Source of the DNA: a virus | Length of the DNA: 64,000 nucleotides | IMG/VR virus record: IMGVR_UViG_3300027906_002394 | Coordinates: 18,961 to 82,960 of that record | Strand: one strand, 5' to 3' | Shown: in pieces, positions 42,241-52,794 of the stretch | How the letters are laid out: every line of letters begins with the position of its first letter | Position numbering within the stretch: position 1 is the first letter of the stretch | Notes under the pieces: model-generated | What the model saw: the letters and a program-made list of their open reading frames with translations, nothing else | Told to the model about the DNA's origin: nothing | Databases searched by the model: none | Made by a program: the position numbers and the translations under genes

Positions 42241-43704
42241 ATGAGTACAATTTCAACGCCAGGCTCGTTTGATTTAGACAAGTCAGAAATATGGTTACTA
42301 CCATCTGAAGAAGCTGGTGGTGGTAAACCCATTGACATACTCAAAACTGGGTTTGTTGGTGACTTAACCATAAGAGAAAATTTAGAAAACAACTTCATTG
42401 GTGTTGACATGTCTGTGGGTGATGCAAGAAATGTAATAGGTAATATGCCTATCATTGGTGGTGAAGTAATAACTATTAAATTGGTATCCACGCATTTAGA
42501 CGAAAATAATCCCAAACATGTCATAGAACAATCTTTTCGTATTGATGAGATAATAAACAGAAACTATATTGATGATAGAGAACAGACTTATATAATAAGA
42601 GCTGTATCACCAGAAGCATATAAAAATAATACTCAAATAATAAGTGAAAGATTTACTGGTAAACCACAAGAAATATTTGAAGACATCTATGAAAGATTCA
42701 TAAAAGAACCAAAAGTTATTTCAGATGGAAAAAACAAAAAGGATGGATTTCCTTTAGAATTCTGTGATATATCTGGAGGACAAGTTTTCAAGAGAGAGAA
42801 TTTTACTTTCGTTGCTAATTATTGGACTCCATATCAATGTATGAATTTTCTGGCATCTAAAGTTGCACCAGCTGACGCGGGCGGAAAAGAATTGATGCCG
42901 AATGTTAAGTATTTTCAGACTACAAAGGCACATTATGTAGCTAGTCTTTCTAGGTTACAAGCTTTTTATAAAGAACAGAACTCGATTTATGATGAGTTTT
43001 GGTATGTCCCTACAGGTTCAGACCCCTTTATGTTAGATGAGAAAAGAAAAACTAGGGGTGGATATGGTTTTATTTCACCATTTGTTTCCAATCAATATTC
43101 AACTATGTCTGGTTTATCCATTCCTCTTATGACTCAAGACCTTGGAGACCAAATATCTGGATATCAAGGAAATGCAACAATAGGTTTTGATATGACAACG
43201 AGACTACCTTATCATATGGAATTTGATTATTCTCCATTACAACCTATTAGAATATCAGATAATAAAAGAGTGATACCATCACAATTCAAAGATTTTTATC
43301 ATCTTGCAGACCAGACACCAATGAGACAACTTCCAAATGTAAATCCTAAATCATCATTGAATGTTAGGATAGGTTCTTCACAAATATGGACTGACCAAAA
43401 GTTTGGATACGATTGGAGATTCTTATTGGATACAGCTTATAGAGATACTGCTACGGAAGAATTGAAAAGATTGAGAGTTAAATTTGATGTGCCAGGCCGA
43501 ACGGATATTGATTTGGGTATGTTGGTATATTTAAATTTTCCAAACACAGATGAAAAGGGTGACGGTGCGTCTGAAGAAGAATTGTTTGATGCAAGGATGT
43601 CTGGTATCTATAGTGTTATTGGTATTAAACACATGTTTTCTATCGCAAAACAACATCACACTATGACAATAGATGTTGTTAGAGATAGTATGGGAGATTT
43701 TTAA
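42241..43704 (+). CDS. 27: gp27-like baseplate hub protein
   Basis: This protein has 487 residues (T4 gp27 has 391). GFVGDLTIRENLENNFIG, EQSFRIDEIINRNYID and YIIRAVSPEAYKN fit the first domain of gp27/VgrG-type hub proteins. The C-terminal domain has DVPGRTDIDLGMLVYLNFP, typical of the tube-like barrel. It directly precedes gp5, its partner in the hub. The call rests on pattern and gene order. Confidence 0.7.
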   Translation: MSTISTPGSFDLDKSEIWLLPSEEAGGGKPIDILKTGFVGDLTIRENLENNFIGVDMSVGDARNVIGNMPIIGGEVITIKLVSTHLDENNPKHVIEQSFRIDEIINRNYIDDREQTYIIRAVSPEAYKNNTQIISERFTGKPQEIFEDIYERFIKEPKVISDGKNKKDGFPLEFCDISGGQVFKRENFTFVANYWTPYQCMNFLASKVAPADAGGKELMPNVKYFQTTKAHYVASLSRLQAFYKEQNSIYDEFWYVPTGSDPFMLDEKRKTRGGYGFISPFVSNQYSTMSGLSIPLMTQDLGDQISGYQGNATIGFDMTTRLPYHMEFDYSPLQPIRISDNKRVIPSQFKDFYHLADQTPMRQLPNVNPKSSLNVRIGSSQIWTDQKFGYDWRFLLDTAYRDTATEELKRLRVKFDVPGRTDIDLGMLVYLNFPNTDEKGDGASEEELFDARMSGIYSVIGIKHMFSIAKQHHTMTIDVVRDSMGDF

Positions 43705-45719
43705 TGGAAAGATATCCAAATTTTGCTTGGTGGCAAGGAGTTGTAGAGGACAGGAATGACCCAGAAAAATTCGGACGATATAGAGTTCGTATCATAGGGT
43801 ATCATACACTAGATAAAGCAATATTGCCTACTGAGTCTTTACCGTGGGCGATTCCTATGCAATCAGTTACCTCTGCTGCTATATCTGGTGTTGGTGTATC
43901 GCCTACTGGATTGGTTGAAGGTTCAGCTGTAATCGGATTCTTTGTTGATGGCGAGGAAGGACAAATCCCAGTTGTTATGGGTTCATTTGGTGTGGAAGAT
44001 AATGTACCAACCCCAGCTGGGAAACCAGAATCACCAGAAGTACTAGCAGAGAGAGGGTTTTATGACCCTACTGGAACTTACCCACGCAGAAAAGAATTAA
44101 GAATATCAGAGGACGAAGGTTTTGCAGATGCAGTTAAAGGAATGGTTAGTGATGGACTTGGTGGTGTATTAGATGCTGATGGTAATAAACTTACAGGTGA
44201 TGCTGAAGGTGTTGATGAAGTTGATGTTGGTAAGAATATCTTAGAAGAAGCATCATCTTCTAGACTTTCTAGGACACCAGAAAAACATTACTCATTAAAA
44301 GCAAAAAGAGATTCAAGAATAACAAAGATACCACGCGGATATGCAAGTAAAATATCTGGATGGAATAATAAAGAATTACCATTTGAACATGATAATGGTG
44401 ATGAGAAAGTTAAAGTAAATCCCGGCACATATGAACCAACTTATTGGGACGAACCGCATCCCCAAGGTGTAGAGGAAAGTGTATCTAAGTACCCATATAA
44501 CCATGTTAGAGAATCAGAAAGTGGACATGTCTTTGAGGTTGACGATACGCCAGGCGCAGAAAGAATTCATGAGTTTCATACTGCTGGTACATTCAGAGAA
44601 ATCCAACCAGATGGAACTAAAGTAGAAAAAATAGTTGGTGATGATTATATTATTGACTTAAAAAATAAACACATGTATGTTGGTGGTAATTTTGACCTTA
44701 CTGTAGAAGGTGATTACAATATTAATGTTAAAGGAAACAAATACGAACATGTAAGTGGTCACTCATACAATACTGTAATGGGTAATAGATTGAATAAAAT
44801 GCAAGGACACGAATTAATTGATACAGAAAGTACATATCATTTAATAACGGTGGGGAACTTCAATTGTCAAGTTGGAAGTACAGATAAAGAAAAGAAACAA
44901 TTTAGTAACTATAAACTGAGGGTAAGTGGAGATACTAATACTACTCACCAAGGCCCACATCGAGTAATGAATGCTTCTGCTTATGATAATGTTACAGATG
45001 GAGATATTAACTTTACGGTTAAGGAAAGACTTGGTATAAATCCAGCAGAAGCTATGGAAAGTGCTGTAGGTGGACAAGCTGCTAGTATGGATGCTATAGT
45101 AGCAGGTGGTTCATTTAAAGTTAACGCAGATAGAAATGTAGATTTAGTTGCTCAACCCACAGACATTATAAAGACTCCTCTTACTGGAAGTAGTATCAAT
45201 ATCACGGCAGATAGAGTTAATACAACTGCTAGAGTTGATATGGTAGAAAGAATTGGTCAGATTGCAGGCGTTCATGCTAATGTAGATTCACAAATCATAC
45301 CACAATTAATTGGTAGGAAATCGACATTCGCATCTGGGCCAACTGGTGGAATCTATAATGTATATTCACCAGCACCAATTACTATTTCAGCCGCCGTGGC
45401 TTGGCTTACTCCAGCAACGATTGGAGATGATGTTATCGGTGCTGGCCAAATAATTAGAAATATTACAGGTGTCGGTAACTATACAGATGTTCTTGTTGGT
45501 GCTGGTACAATGTCCAGAACTGCTACTGTTGGTGCTATTGCTGATAATGCAGTTGTTGGTGCTGTATCATACGCTGCTGGAGGAGCCGCGAGTTTAACTG
45601 CTGGTGGTGCTGCTACGGTTAGTGCTGTTGGTGCTGCTACGGTTAGTGCTGGTGGCGCTCTTGCTCTTACTGGTGGTGGTGCTGTTACTATTACTGGTTT
45701 AACAATTGCTCTGGTGTAA
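43704..45719 (+). CDS. 5: gp5-like central spike protein without a lysozyme domain
   Basis: This protein has 671 residues. PNFAWWQGVVEDRNDPEKFGRYRVR begins the OB-fold of gp5/VgrG spikes (residues 1-130). Residues about 290-600 have repeating short strands (IIDLKNKHMYVGGNFDLTV, DYNINVKGN) of the triple beta helix, and the end is a Gly/Ala repeat (GGAATVSAVGAATVSAGGA). The lysozyme domain present in T4 gp5 is missing; the linker here is a charged region near 130-280. It is therefore a pure piercing spike, tipped by the PAAR protein at 46771. Confidence 0.85.
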   Translation: MERYPNFAWWQGVVEDRNDPEKFGRYRVRIIGYHTLDKAILPTESLPWAIPMQSVTSAAISGVGVSPTGLVEGSAVIGFFVDGEEGQIPVVMGSFGVEDNVPTPAGKPESPEVLAERGFYDPTGTYPRRKELRISEDEGFADAVKGMVSDGLGGVLDADGNKLTGDAEGVDEVDVGKNILEEASSSRLSRTPEKHYSLKAKRDSRITKIPRGYASKISGWNNKELPFEHDNGDEKVKVNPGTYEPTYWDEPHPQGVEESVSKYPYNHVRESESGHVFEVDDTPGAERIHEFHTAGTFREIQPDGTKVEKIVGDDYIIDLKNKHMYVGGNFDLTVEGDYNINVKGNKYEHVSGHSYNTVMGNRLNKMQGHELIDTESTYHLITVGNFNCQVGSTDKEKKQFSNYKLRVSGDTNTTHQGPHRVMNASAYDNVTDGDINFTVKERLGINPAEAMESAVGGQAASMDAIVAGGSFKVNADRNVDLVAQPTDIIKTPLTGSSINITADRVNTTARVDMVERIGQIAGVHANVDSQIIPQLIGRKSTFASGPTGGIYNVYSPAPITISAAVAWLTPATIGDDVIGAGQIIRNITGVGNYTDVLVGAGTMSRTATVGAIADNAVVGAVSYAAGGAASLTAGGAATVSAVGAATVSAGGALALTGGGAVTITGLTIALV

Positions 45720-45728
45720 GGATAAGAT

Positions 45729-46352
45729 ATGAGTTGTAAAGGTATAGGTGCAGAATTTAGTAAAATCGCGGAAACGATTGATGGTGCTAATGCAGCTCTT
45801 AGTGATAAAATAGATGCACTTGCAGACGGTATTGCTAACGATTTAGGAATAATAGAAGCGAAAGCGAAATTCATAAAGATGAGAAAGGACTTCAATGAGG
45901 CCTTTAAGAATGAGTTTGGCGATTTGATGTCTGCGATAAAGTCTCTAAAAGAAGGTATTCCTTTTTCAGATGAGATAGGCGACTTGATGAAACTTGGCGC
46001 CCAAACAGTAGAGTTTGTTGAAAAAGCAAAACAATTAGAAGAGAAGTATGGTAAAGGCAATGTTGCTGAAGATATATTAAGAGACCCAGCTGGGTTCATT
46101 GAAGGACTAGGTGCAGATTTTGAAAATTTATGTGAAGCAATGCCTAACTATGAGAAGGCAAAAGATGGTACGATTAAAGTAACCGCTGCTAAATTTAGTC
46201 AAGATGCTGGGGAGGTTGATTTAGAGGAGATAAAAAAAGAGGGTCTTTCACCATTGTTTGATAGAATAAAAGATGTATTAAAGAAATTAACTATCGAATT
46301 AGAAGAAAAGGAAACAACTGTCGATAAAGATACAGACAGTCAGTTCTCTTAG
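45729..46352 (+). CDS. Hypothetical baseplate-region protein
   Basis: This protein has 207 residues and is mostly helical: GANAALSDKIDALADGIAND and FVEKAKQLEEKYGKG are likely coiled segments. It has one CxG near the N-terminus and an acidic end. It lies between gp5 and gp25 in the structural run, so it is probably a virion or assembly protein. No family was recognised. Confidence 0.65.
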   Translation: MSCKGIGAEFSKIAETIDGANAALSDKIDALADGIANDLGIIEAKAKFIKMRKDFNEAFKNEFGDLMSAIKSLKEGIPFSDEIGDLMKLGAQTVEFVEKAKQLEEKYGKGNVAEDILRDPAGFIEGLGADFENLCEAMPNYEKAKDGTIKVTAAKFSQDAGEVDLEEIKKEGLSPLFDRIKDVLKKLTIELEEKETTVDKDTDSQFS

Positions 46353-46362
46353 CATGAAGTAT

Positions 46363-46370
46363 TATAAATA
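46363..46370 (+). promoter_or_regulatory. T4-type late promoter immediately before gp25
   Basis: The strand reads TATAAATAGTCACATG; the ATG at 46376 is the gp25 start. Transcription would begin at or within 2-3 nt of the start codon. Confidence 0.65.
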
Positions 46371-46375
46371 GTCAC

Positions 46376-46771
46376 ATGATAAAACAACCTACTACAATAT
46401 ACAAAGATTTCGATTTGAGTTTTACTAAAAACCCAAACACAAAAGATATTGCTCGAAAGGTAGATGTTCAAGCGGTTAAACAATCGCTAAAGAGTTTATT
46501 GTTAACTGATTACTTTGAAAAACTCTTTAGACCTAACTATGGTTCTCCAATCAGAGGATTATTATTTGAACCATGTGATGTCGCAACCGCAACATCTCTT
46601 GCTACAGAAATCAAGAGATGTATTCAAAACTTTGAACCAAGGGTTGTTGTAGAAGAAGTTGAAGTTTGGCCAGATGTTGACCAGAACTCTTTTTCTGCAA
46701 AAATATTTTTTTATGTAAGAGGAGTACAAAGACTCCAAGAATTAGGACTAGTTTTAGAGAGGTTAAGATAA
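46376..46771 (+). CDS. 25: gp25-like baseplate wedge protein
   Basis: This protein has 131 residues (T4 gp25 has 132). YKDFDLSFTKNPNTKDIARKVD, AVKQSLKSLLLTDYFEKLF and NYGSPIRGLLFEP are the hallmark gp25 motifs shared with type VI secretion TssE. It begins the sheath-docking part of the wedge. There is no ribosome site because the late promoter abuts the ATG. Confidence 0.93.
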   Translation: MIKQPTTIYKDFDLSFTKNPNTKDIARKVDVQAVKQSLKSLLLTDYFEKLFRPNYGSPIRGLLFEPCDVATATSLATEIKRCIQNFEPRVVVEEVEVWPDVDQNSFSAKIFFYVRGVQRLQELGLVLERLR

Positions 46772-47055
46772 TGCCATCAATAGCAGTATCGCCAGGCACA
46801 GTAGTAGATACAGCAGGAACAGGTGCGATAACTCCTGCCTTTGCAAAATATACTGCTGGTGGAGTTCCAATTTTAGCAATTGGAGATGTGGTTGCAGCTC
46901 ATTCAAGTGGGGGAAATACACACCCTGCTACCGCTATAACAACTGGTTCAGTAAAATGCACTATCGGGGGTAAGGGTATTGCTTTTAGTGGTTCAGTCGC
47001 AGGCTGCGCTGGCCCAGTAACGACAACCTTTGTGGCAAAGTATCAAGTATCGTAG
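46771..47055 (+). CDS. PAAR-domain spike-tip protein
   Basis: This protein has 94 residues. GGVPILAIGDVVAAHSSGGNTH and CTIGGKGIAFSGSVAGCAGP follow the PAAR pattern, with two Cys and two His placed to bind a metal at the tip. It would sharpen the gp5 spike. It starts in a TAATG overlap with gp25. Confidence 0.85.
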   Translation: MPSIAVSPGTVVDTAGTGAITPAFAKYTAGGVPILAIGDVVAAHSSGGNTHPATAITTGSVKCTIGGKGIAFSGSVAGCAGPVTTTFVAKYQVS

Positions 47056-47064
47056 GAAAGAAAA

Positions 47065-48999
47065 ATGGCAGTCAAAAATGTAACAGAATTAGATTTCGAT
47101 ACAATAAAATCGAATTTAAAAACACACTTAAAAAATCAAACCGAATTTGCAGACTATGATTTTGATGCATCTGGTATTTCTCAACTTGTAGACATATTGG
47201 CATATAACACACACTATAATGCTGTTCTTGCACATATGGTATCCAATGAAGCTTTTATTGATTCTGCTATTAAGAGAAATTCAGTCGTATCCATTGCGAA
47301 GACTATGGGATATGTACCAAGGTCTGCCCGTTCCGCGAAAGCCACTTTAAATATAACAATTGAACCAGACGCTTCTTATACATCAACCAATTTAACCATA
47401 TCAAAAGATAGAGTATTTACATCTAATGTCGGTGGAAAGAACTATACTTTTGTTCCAGATAAAGATTATAGTGTAGATAAGTCTGTTGTAAATGGTGTTT
47501 CTGCTTTTAGATTTACTAATGTGGTTCTTATCGAAGGAACTAGAGTTACAACCTCAGAAGTTATTAATAGTACAAATAGGTCTGGGCCTGTAATCTTACC
47601 AAATGATAATGTTGATACTACTACACTCACTACCAAAGTACAGGTTTCTAATACAAACTATAACGCGACAACCTTTGCACACTCAGAAACAATTACAGGA
47701 GTAAAGTCAACTTCTACAATATATTATCTAGAAGAAAGAACCGATGGATATTACCAAGTAGTGTTTGGTGATGGTGTTCTTGGTAAACAACTAGATGTTG
47801 GAAACATTGTCATTTGTGAGTACATAATATCAAACGGAACAAAAGGTAATGGTGCTAGAGTATTCTCTCCGCCATCAAATATTACTGGTGCTGGTGAGAC
47901 CATATCTGGACAAACTATTGCTGCTTCTACTGGGGGATTTGAATTAGAGAGTACTGATAGTATTCGTTTTAATGCTCCTCGATATAATTCCGCTAAAGGT
48001 AGGGTTGTGACATCTACCGATTATGAAACAGCAATTAAACAATCAAACCCAAATATTAAATCTGTAACAGTCTGGGGTGGGGAAGATAATGTGCCTCCTG
48101 TTTATGGAAAAGTTTATATATCACTTCAACCTCAAAGTGGGTTTGTTATAACAGACACGGAAAAGAACGAAATTGTTAATGATGTTATCAAACCAAAACT
48201 TCCAGTATCATTAGTTACTGAATTTGTTGACGCGGAAACTTTATACATAGGTTTCAATATTGCTGTAACCTATGACCCTAAACTTACTACATTAACTTCA
48301 GATGCAATTAAGACAGAGGTTTTAAGTAATGTTACAACTCACTTTGATAGTAATGTTAACGAACTGAAGAAAAATTTCTTCTTCTCAAAATTAAGTAAAG
48401 AATTAGATGGATCAAATCAGTCTATTTTGGCAAACAATATAGAAATGAGATTGATGAAAAAATTAACACCTACTTTGAAAACCGATACTAGATATCAATT
48501 AAAATATAATAACAAATTATTAGCAAGTTCAGTTAGAACAAATTATTTTATTGCTGATATTAATGGTGCTTTGGATGAAGTCTATATAACAGATAGACCA
48601 GATGAAACATTTACTGCTTCACAACAATATAATGGACAAAGATTTAACCTTGCGAAAGGTGACCTTATTTTAAAAACTAAATCAACCAATTCGGTTGTGG
48701 GTGGTACAGTAGGAACTATTGATTACGATACAGGTGCGTTAGACATAAAATCGTTAAAAATAGATTCTGTTAGTGGTTCCAATAATGATGTTGTTAGGGT
48801 ATACATAACTCCACACGAAAGTTCAAAAAATATTTCTACGGATGATTTGGTTCGTGCAACCGAAGAACAAACATATGCTGTTACCGCGTTACCAGCAAGG
48901 AATATAATACTGTCCCTTGATGACTCTCAAGTAGATACCACCAACAATGTTAAACAAGGTGTTGCTGTCACTATGATATCAAGGGTACAGGATGACTAA
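47065..48999 (+). CDS. 6: gp6-like baseplate wedge protein
   Basis: This protein has 644 residues (T4 gp6 has 660). DFDASGISQLVDILAYNTHYNA and AFIDSAIKRNSVVSIAKTMGY are conserved in gp6 and related baseplate J-like proteins. GYYQVVFGDGVLGKQLDVG and DYETAIKQSNPNIKSVTVWGG follow. gp6 dimers join wedges into the baseplate ring. It overlaps gp7 by 8 nt. Confidence 0.93.
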   Translation: MAVKNVTELDFDTIKSNLKTHLKNQTEFADYDFDASGISQLVDILAYNTHYNAVLAHMVSNEAFIDSAIKRNSVVSIAKTMGYVPRSARSAKATLNITIEPDASYTSTNLTISKDRVFTSNVGGKNYTFVPDKDYSVDKSVVNGVSAFRFTNVVLIEGTRVTTSEVINSTNRSGPVILPNDNVDTTTLTTKVQVSNTNYNATTFAHSETITGVKSTSTIYYLEERTDGYYQVVFGDGVLGKQLDVGNIVICEYIISNGTKGNGARVFSPPSNITGAGETISGQTIAASTGGFELESTDSIRFNAPRYNSAKGRVVTSTDYETAIKQSNPNIKSVTVWGGEDNVPPVYGKVYISLQPQSGFVITDTEKNEIVNDVIKPKLPVSLVTEFVDAETLYIGFNIAVTYDPKLTTLTSDAIKTEVLSNVTTHFDSNVNELKKNFFFSKLSKELDGSNQSILANNIEMRLMKKLTPTLKTDTRYQLKYNNKLLASSVRTNYFIADINGALDEVYITDRPDETFTASQQYNGQRFNLAKGDLILKTKSTNSVVGGTVGTIDYDTGALDIKSLKIDSVSGSNNDVVRVYITPHESSKNISTDDLVRATEEQTYAVTALPARNIILSLDDSQVDTTNNVKQGVAVTMISRVQDD

Positions 49000-51900
49000 T
49001 CGAATACCATCATATCTAGAGTATATAAAGAGCATTGCTGTAACTACAGCTGGTTCTGGATATACTGCTCCTGTTGAAGTAGAGATAAGTGCGCCTGATG
49101 GCGACAACGCTATACAGGCAACAGCTACTGCGAATATAGAGTTCTCTGGTTCTGGTGCTGTAACAGGTATTACTATTACTGAAGCTGGTGATGGTTATCA
49201 TACTACTCCAACCGTAAAAATAGTCGGTGGGGCAACAACTGTTATAAATGCGAGTGAATCGAATACTGGTCTAGATGCTGGAACATATACAGCAGTAGAA
49301 CCAGCTCAAACTAGTGGTAATGGAACATTTGGTACATTTACTATTGTTATTGATTCAAATGGTGATGTAACTTCAATCACGCCAGTTAACGGTGGTTCTA
49401 AATATCATCAAAATGATACTATAACATTTCTTCCCACTCAACTCGGTGGAGTCGGTTCAGAGAAAAGTGTTATTGGTACAATCACTCACATTGAGGGTGG
49501 ACAGGACGCGACCCTAACTGCTGAGATAGGTATTGTTGCTAAAGCTGATGTTTATGCACAACCAAAAATATCAAAGTTAATCTCACACCAGTTACCAGCA
49601 TTTATTCGAGAAGACCATGAATTATTTGTCACCTTCATGGAAAAATATTATGATTTCCTAGAATTAAACAATACGATAGATAACACAAAACATGGCCCAC
49701 TAAAAGTATTACAGGATTTCTTATCTAAGTTAGATGCTGATTTTAATGATGATGGAAGTATCAACACGGATGATAATTTCCTCAAAGAATTTTATAAAGA
49801 CTACGCAAAAGATTTGCCTCTTGGACAGAGTGCAAAATTAAGTTTAGTCTTAAAACATATTAATGATTTTTATACTGCTAAAGGTAGTTCAGAAGCAGTA
49901 AAACTTTTATTCAGAATACTTTATAATGAAGAAGTAACTATTTTCAATGCACAAGAATTTGTACTTAGACCATCTTCTAATAGATGGCAACAAGATTATG
50001 TTGTTAAGGTTTATGAAAGAGGTACTTATATTAATGCAACTACAGTTGACTATGACCCATCAAATTTTGTTGGACAACAAGTAGACCTTCATTATTATCA
50101 GTCAACTGGTTCAGTCACAAACTCTTATACAAAGAGAGCGAGTTGTCAATCAGTAAAGAAAATTGCTTACACAAACCCACAAGCATATGAACTTGTTCTA
50201 ACTGGTGTTGACCAAACTTTTGAATTGCCAGGCGGTGGTGCCGCTGGAGTTTCATTTGATGAGATATTGCAACCAGAAGTTGCTGGTGATATAGGGACAA
50301 TAAGTTCTACCAACACACCAGACCCATCTGTAGTTAATGGTACATACACCATTGGTGCTTCAGATTATACCTCTTATATTGATACCGCGTATACAACAAA
50401 TACTGCTGTTACCAAGGGTCAGTATATCAAAGCAAATGAGAAGATATATCTTGCTATTAATAGTGGAACTACAAATAGTAGTGGAACTGGCCCAGACCAC
50501 GAATCTGGGGATGTTGTAGATGGTAGTGTTAAATTTAGATTTATTGAAATATCAACTGCTTCTGGACATTATAGTTCTGGAAGTTCTGGTGCTACATTTG
50601 AAGTGGTTATTGCTGGGAACGCTGTTGATAGTATTACTGTAACGAATGATGGAGTAGATTATTATCCACATGAAATAATAGAAATCGCCGCTACAAAATT
50701 TGGTGGAACTGGTACAGGAGCTTTATTTAAAGTTGATACTATTACTAACGGTAAAATTAAGAAAGCAGTTATTGTTGATGGCGGTTCTGGTTTTGCTGCT
50801 AATCCAAGTATTGCTATAACTCCAAATAGTTCAGATACTATTACTACTGCTGCTCTTATGGAAACTAGAGTTAGTAATGGTGCGATAACACAAGTTTTAT
50901 TCACAAACAATACTCAAGGTTCTGGATATAATAACTTACCAGATTTAAGAATAACAACTGGTTTAACTCTCACATTTGTAAGTTTAGCAGGAGAGGTATT
51001 CCCAGATACTACAAGTAGTGACGCATTTAGTGCCATGAAAGGTATTGTTACTAGGGTGTTGAATACTGCTATATTCAATTCAATAAAAACAGGTTCTAGT
51101 GCAACCGCTGGCGGATTTAAAATTGGTGATTCATATGTTATCAATGAAAGTGGTGGGATACTTGGTGTTTACGCGATAGATTACTTTGCAGAAGATTATA
51201 CATTAACTGGCGTATCCAATAATGCTTATGTAAGGATTACATCATTGGATACCAATGGTTACCCATCTAATTTTGAAGTACTTGCAGTAGGACAAGGATT
51301 TAATAGAGAAGATTTTCAAATAGAATTAACTTCACCAGATGGCAATATTGCTATAGTTGATTTTAAAACAGGGTACAATGCAGTACTTGGTGGAGTTGCT
51401 GGAGATTCTGCTTCATTCTTATCAGACGCAAATAGGTTATTTGACAATCAAGTCTATCAACCATTTGCATATCAAATACAATCAGAATTACAATCGAAAG
51501 AATGGTTGCAGTATGTTAAGAGGGCAGCTCACCCTGCTGGATTTGCTTTATTTGGTGACTTACAGATTAAACAGGATATTGATTTCTCTGGTGGATTTAC
51601 GGTTGAGACAGATGTCTACATGTTCTTTGTATATCCAGATGTAGAAGAAATAACTCTATCAGATAGTGTTTCCAAAGATATCGAATTGGGCGAAGTAGGG
51701 CCTGACGAAATTTTCCCAGGCGATTCTATAAATTCATTTAGTGTTGAACTCGCTACTAATACGGATAGTGTTGGTGCTTCAGATGAAGATGGCCCGTATA
51801 CTTACACAGGTACACAAATTAGAAGTTATTACGCAACTTCAGATGGAACTGAAACTGGTGACCCATATTTTGTATTACATGCAACTGCTTCAGATGACTA

Positions 51901-52777
51901 TGTTGAAAGATTCGCTGTTGGTGATTACTTCTTAAATGATGGCGGTGCATATGTAGAACTGGGTAATCCTCAGAAAGAAATGCACCTTATATTCAATTCA
52001 GCGGATACTGGTGAATACGCGATAGATTACTTTGCTAATGATGCTGGTAGATATACGCTTCTTATTGATGCAGATGTAGAAAGAAGTACCGCATACGCAT
52101 TTGTCGAGGATACAGTAACTTCATTAGTGGTAGAGGTTAATTCTGTTACTGATACTGTAGAAATGGGTGAGTCTTTATTGATATCATTCGTATTCTTCAG
52201 AGAACCTACTGATACATTCGATACTGCTGATAGTGTTGTTGTAGAAGCACAACCAAGACCTACTGACACATTTGACATCGCTGACGCGGTTGATAAATTT
52301 GATATCGGAGTCAACCCAACAGATACACTAAATGTAGATGAGTCAACAACATTTGATATAACTGCTGCTAGAGCTGACACATTTACTGGAGATGATACAT
52401 TATCAATAGAACCACAGTTAATTGGTACTGATACTACATTGATGCAAGATACACCATCTGTAGAATGGGGTGGAGTGGTTGCAGATACATTCACTATTGC
52501 TGACGCGGTAAACAAATTTGATATCGGTTTAAATCCAGTCGATACGGGCGCTACTGCTGACAGTATAAATAATTTTGATGTCACAACTGCTCCAACGGAT
52601 AGTTCAGATACCGCAGATTCAATTACTAAATTTGATGTAGAGATAGACCTCACAGGTTCTTCCGTAGACGAAGATGTGGCGATGGGAGATAGTGGAAGTC
52701 TCATATCACAATCATATACAGTCGATTTAACTTACTTTGCCGAAGATTATGTTGCTGATACTGTAGTGAATTTTTAA
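48992..52777 (+). CDS. 7: gp7-like baseplate wedge protein with C-terminal Asp/Thr repeats
   Basis: This protein has 1261 residues (T4 gp7 has 1032). LPAFIREDHELFVTFMEKYYDFLE and GSSEAVKLLFRILYNEEVTIF are typical of gp7 in marine T4-like phages. The N-terminus and middle contain GSGY-type repeat units also found in gp8 and the 2365-residue protein. One LY.....GTT.....G.VVDGSVKFRFIE module lies near 480-525. Residues from about 890 on are repeats of the form TDTFDxADSV, interspersed with DYFAEDY. gp7 organises each wedge. The repeats probably project from the particle. Confidence 0.82.
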   Translation: MTNRIPSYLEYIKSIAVTTAGSGYTAPVEVEISAPDGDNAIQATATANIEFSGSGAVTGITITEAGDGYHTTPTVKIVGGATTVINASESNTGLDAGTYTAVEPAQTSGNGTFGTFTIVIDSNGDVTSITPVNGGSKYHQNDTITFLPTQLGGVGSEKSVIGTITHIEGGQDATLTAEIGIVAKADVYAQPKISKLISHQLPAFIREDHELFVTFMEKYYDFLELNNTIDNTKHGPLKVLQDFLSKLDADFNDDGSINTDDNFLKEFYKDYAKDLPLGQSAKLSLVLKHINDFYTAKGSSEAVKLLFRILYNEEVTIFNAQEFVLRPSSNRWQQDYVVKVYERGTYINATTVDYDPSNFVGQQVDLHYYQSTGSVTNSYTKRASCQSVKKIAYTNPQAYELVLTGVDQTFELPGGGAAGVSFDEILQPEVAGDIGTISSTNTPDPSVVNGTYTIGASDYTSYIDTAYTTNTAVTKGQYIKANEKIYLAINSGTTNSSGTGPDHESGDVVDGSVKFRFIEISTASGHYSSGSSGATFEVVIAGNAVDSITVTNDGVDYYPHEIIEIAATKFGGTGTGALFKVDTITNGKIKKAVIVDGGSGFAANPSIAITPNSSDTITTAALMETRVSNGAITQVLFTNNTQGSGYNNLPDLRITTGLTLTFVSLAGEVFPDTTSSDAFSAMKGIVTRVLNTAIFNSIKTGSSATAGGFKIGDSYVINESGGILGVYAIDYFAEDYTLTGVSNNAYVRITSLDTNGYPSNFEVLAVGQGFNREDFQIELTSPDGNIAIVDFKTGYNAVLGGVAGDSASFLSDANRLFDNQVYQPFAYQIQSELQSKEWLQYVKRAAHPAGFALFGDLQIKQDIDFSGGFTVETDVYMFFVYPDVEEITLSDSVSKDIELGEVGPDEIFPGDSINSFSVELATNTDSVGASDEDGPYTYTGTQIRSYYATSDGTETGDPYFVLHATASDDYVERFAVGDYFLNDGGAYVELGNPQKEMHLIFNSADTGEYAIDYFANDAGRYTLLIDADVERSTAYAFVEDTVTSLVVEVNSVTDTVEMGESLLISFVFFREPTDTFDTADSVVVEAQPRPTDTFDIADAVDKFDIGVNPTDTLNVDESTTFDITAARADTFTGDDTLSIEPQLIGTDTTLMQDTPSVEWGGVVADTFTIADAVNKFDIGLNPVDTGATADSINNFDVTTAPTDSSDTADSITKFDVEIDLTGSSVDEDVAMGDSGSLISQSYTVDLTYFAEDYVADTVVNF
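51640..52770 (+). repeat. Asp/Thr-rich repeat coding region of gp7
   Basis: Repeated units encode DTFD.AD(S/A)V..FD, about ten degenerate copies, together with two YFA(E/N)D motifs. The DNA itself is diverged, which suggests the protein repeat is selected. Confidence 0.7.
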
Positions 52778-52794
52778 AAACTAATTTTAATTCT

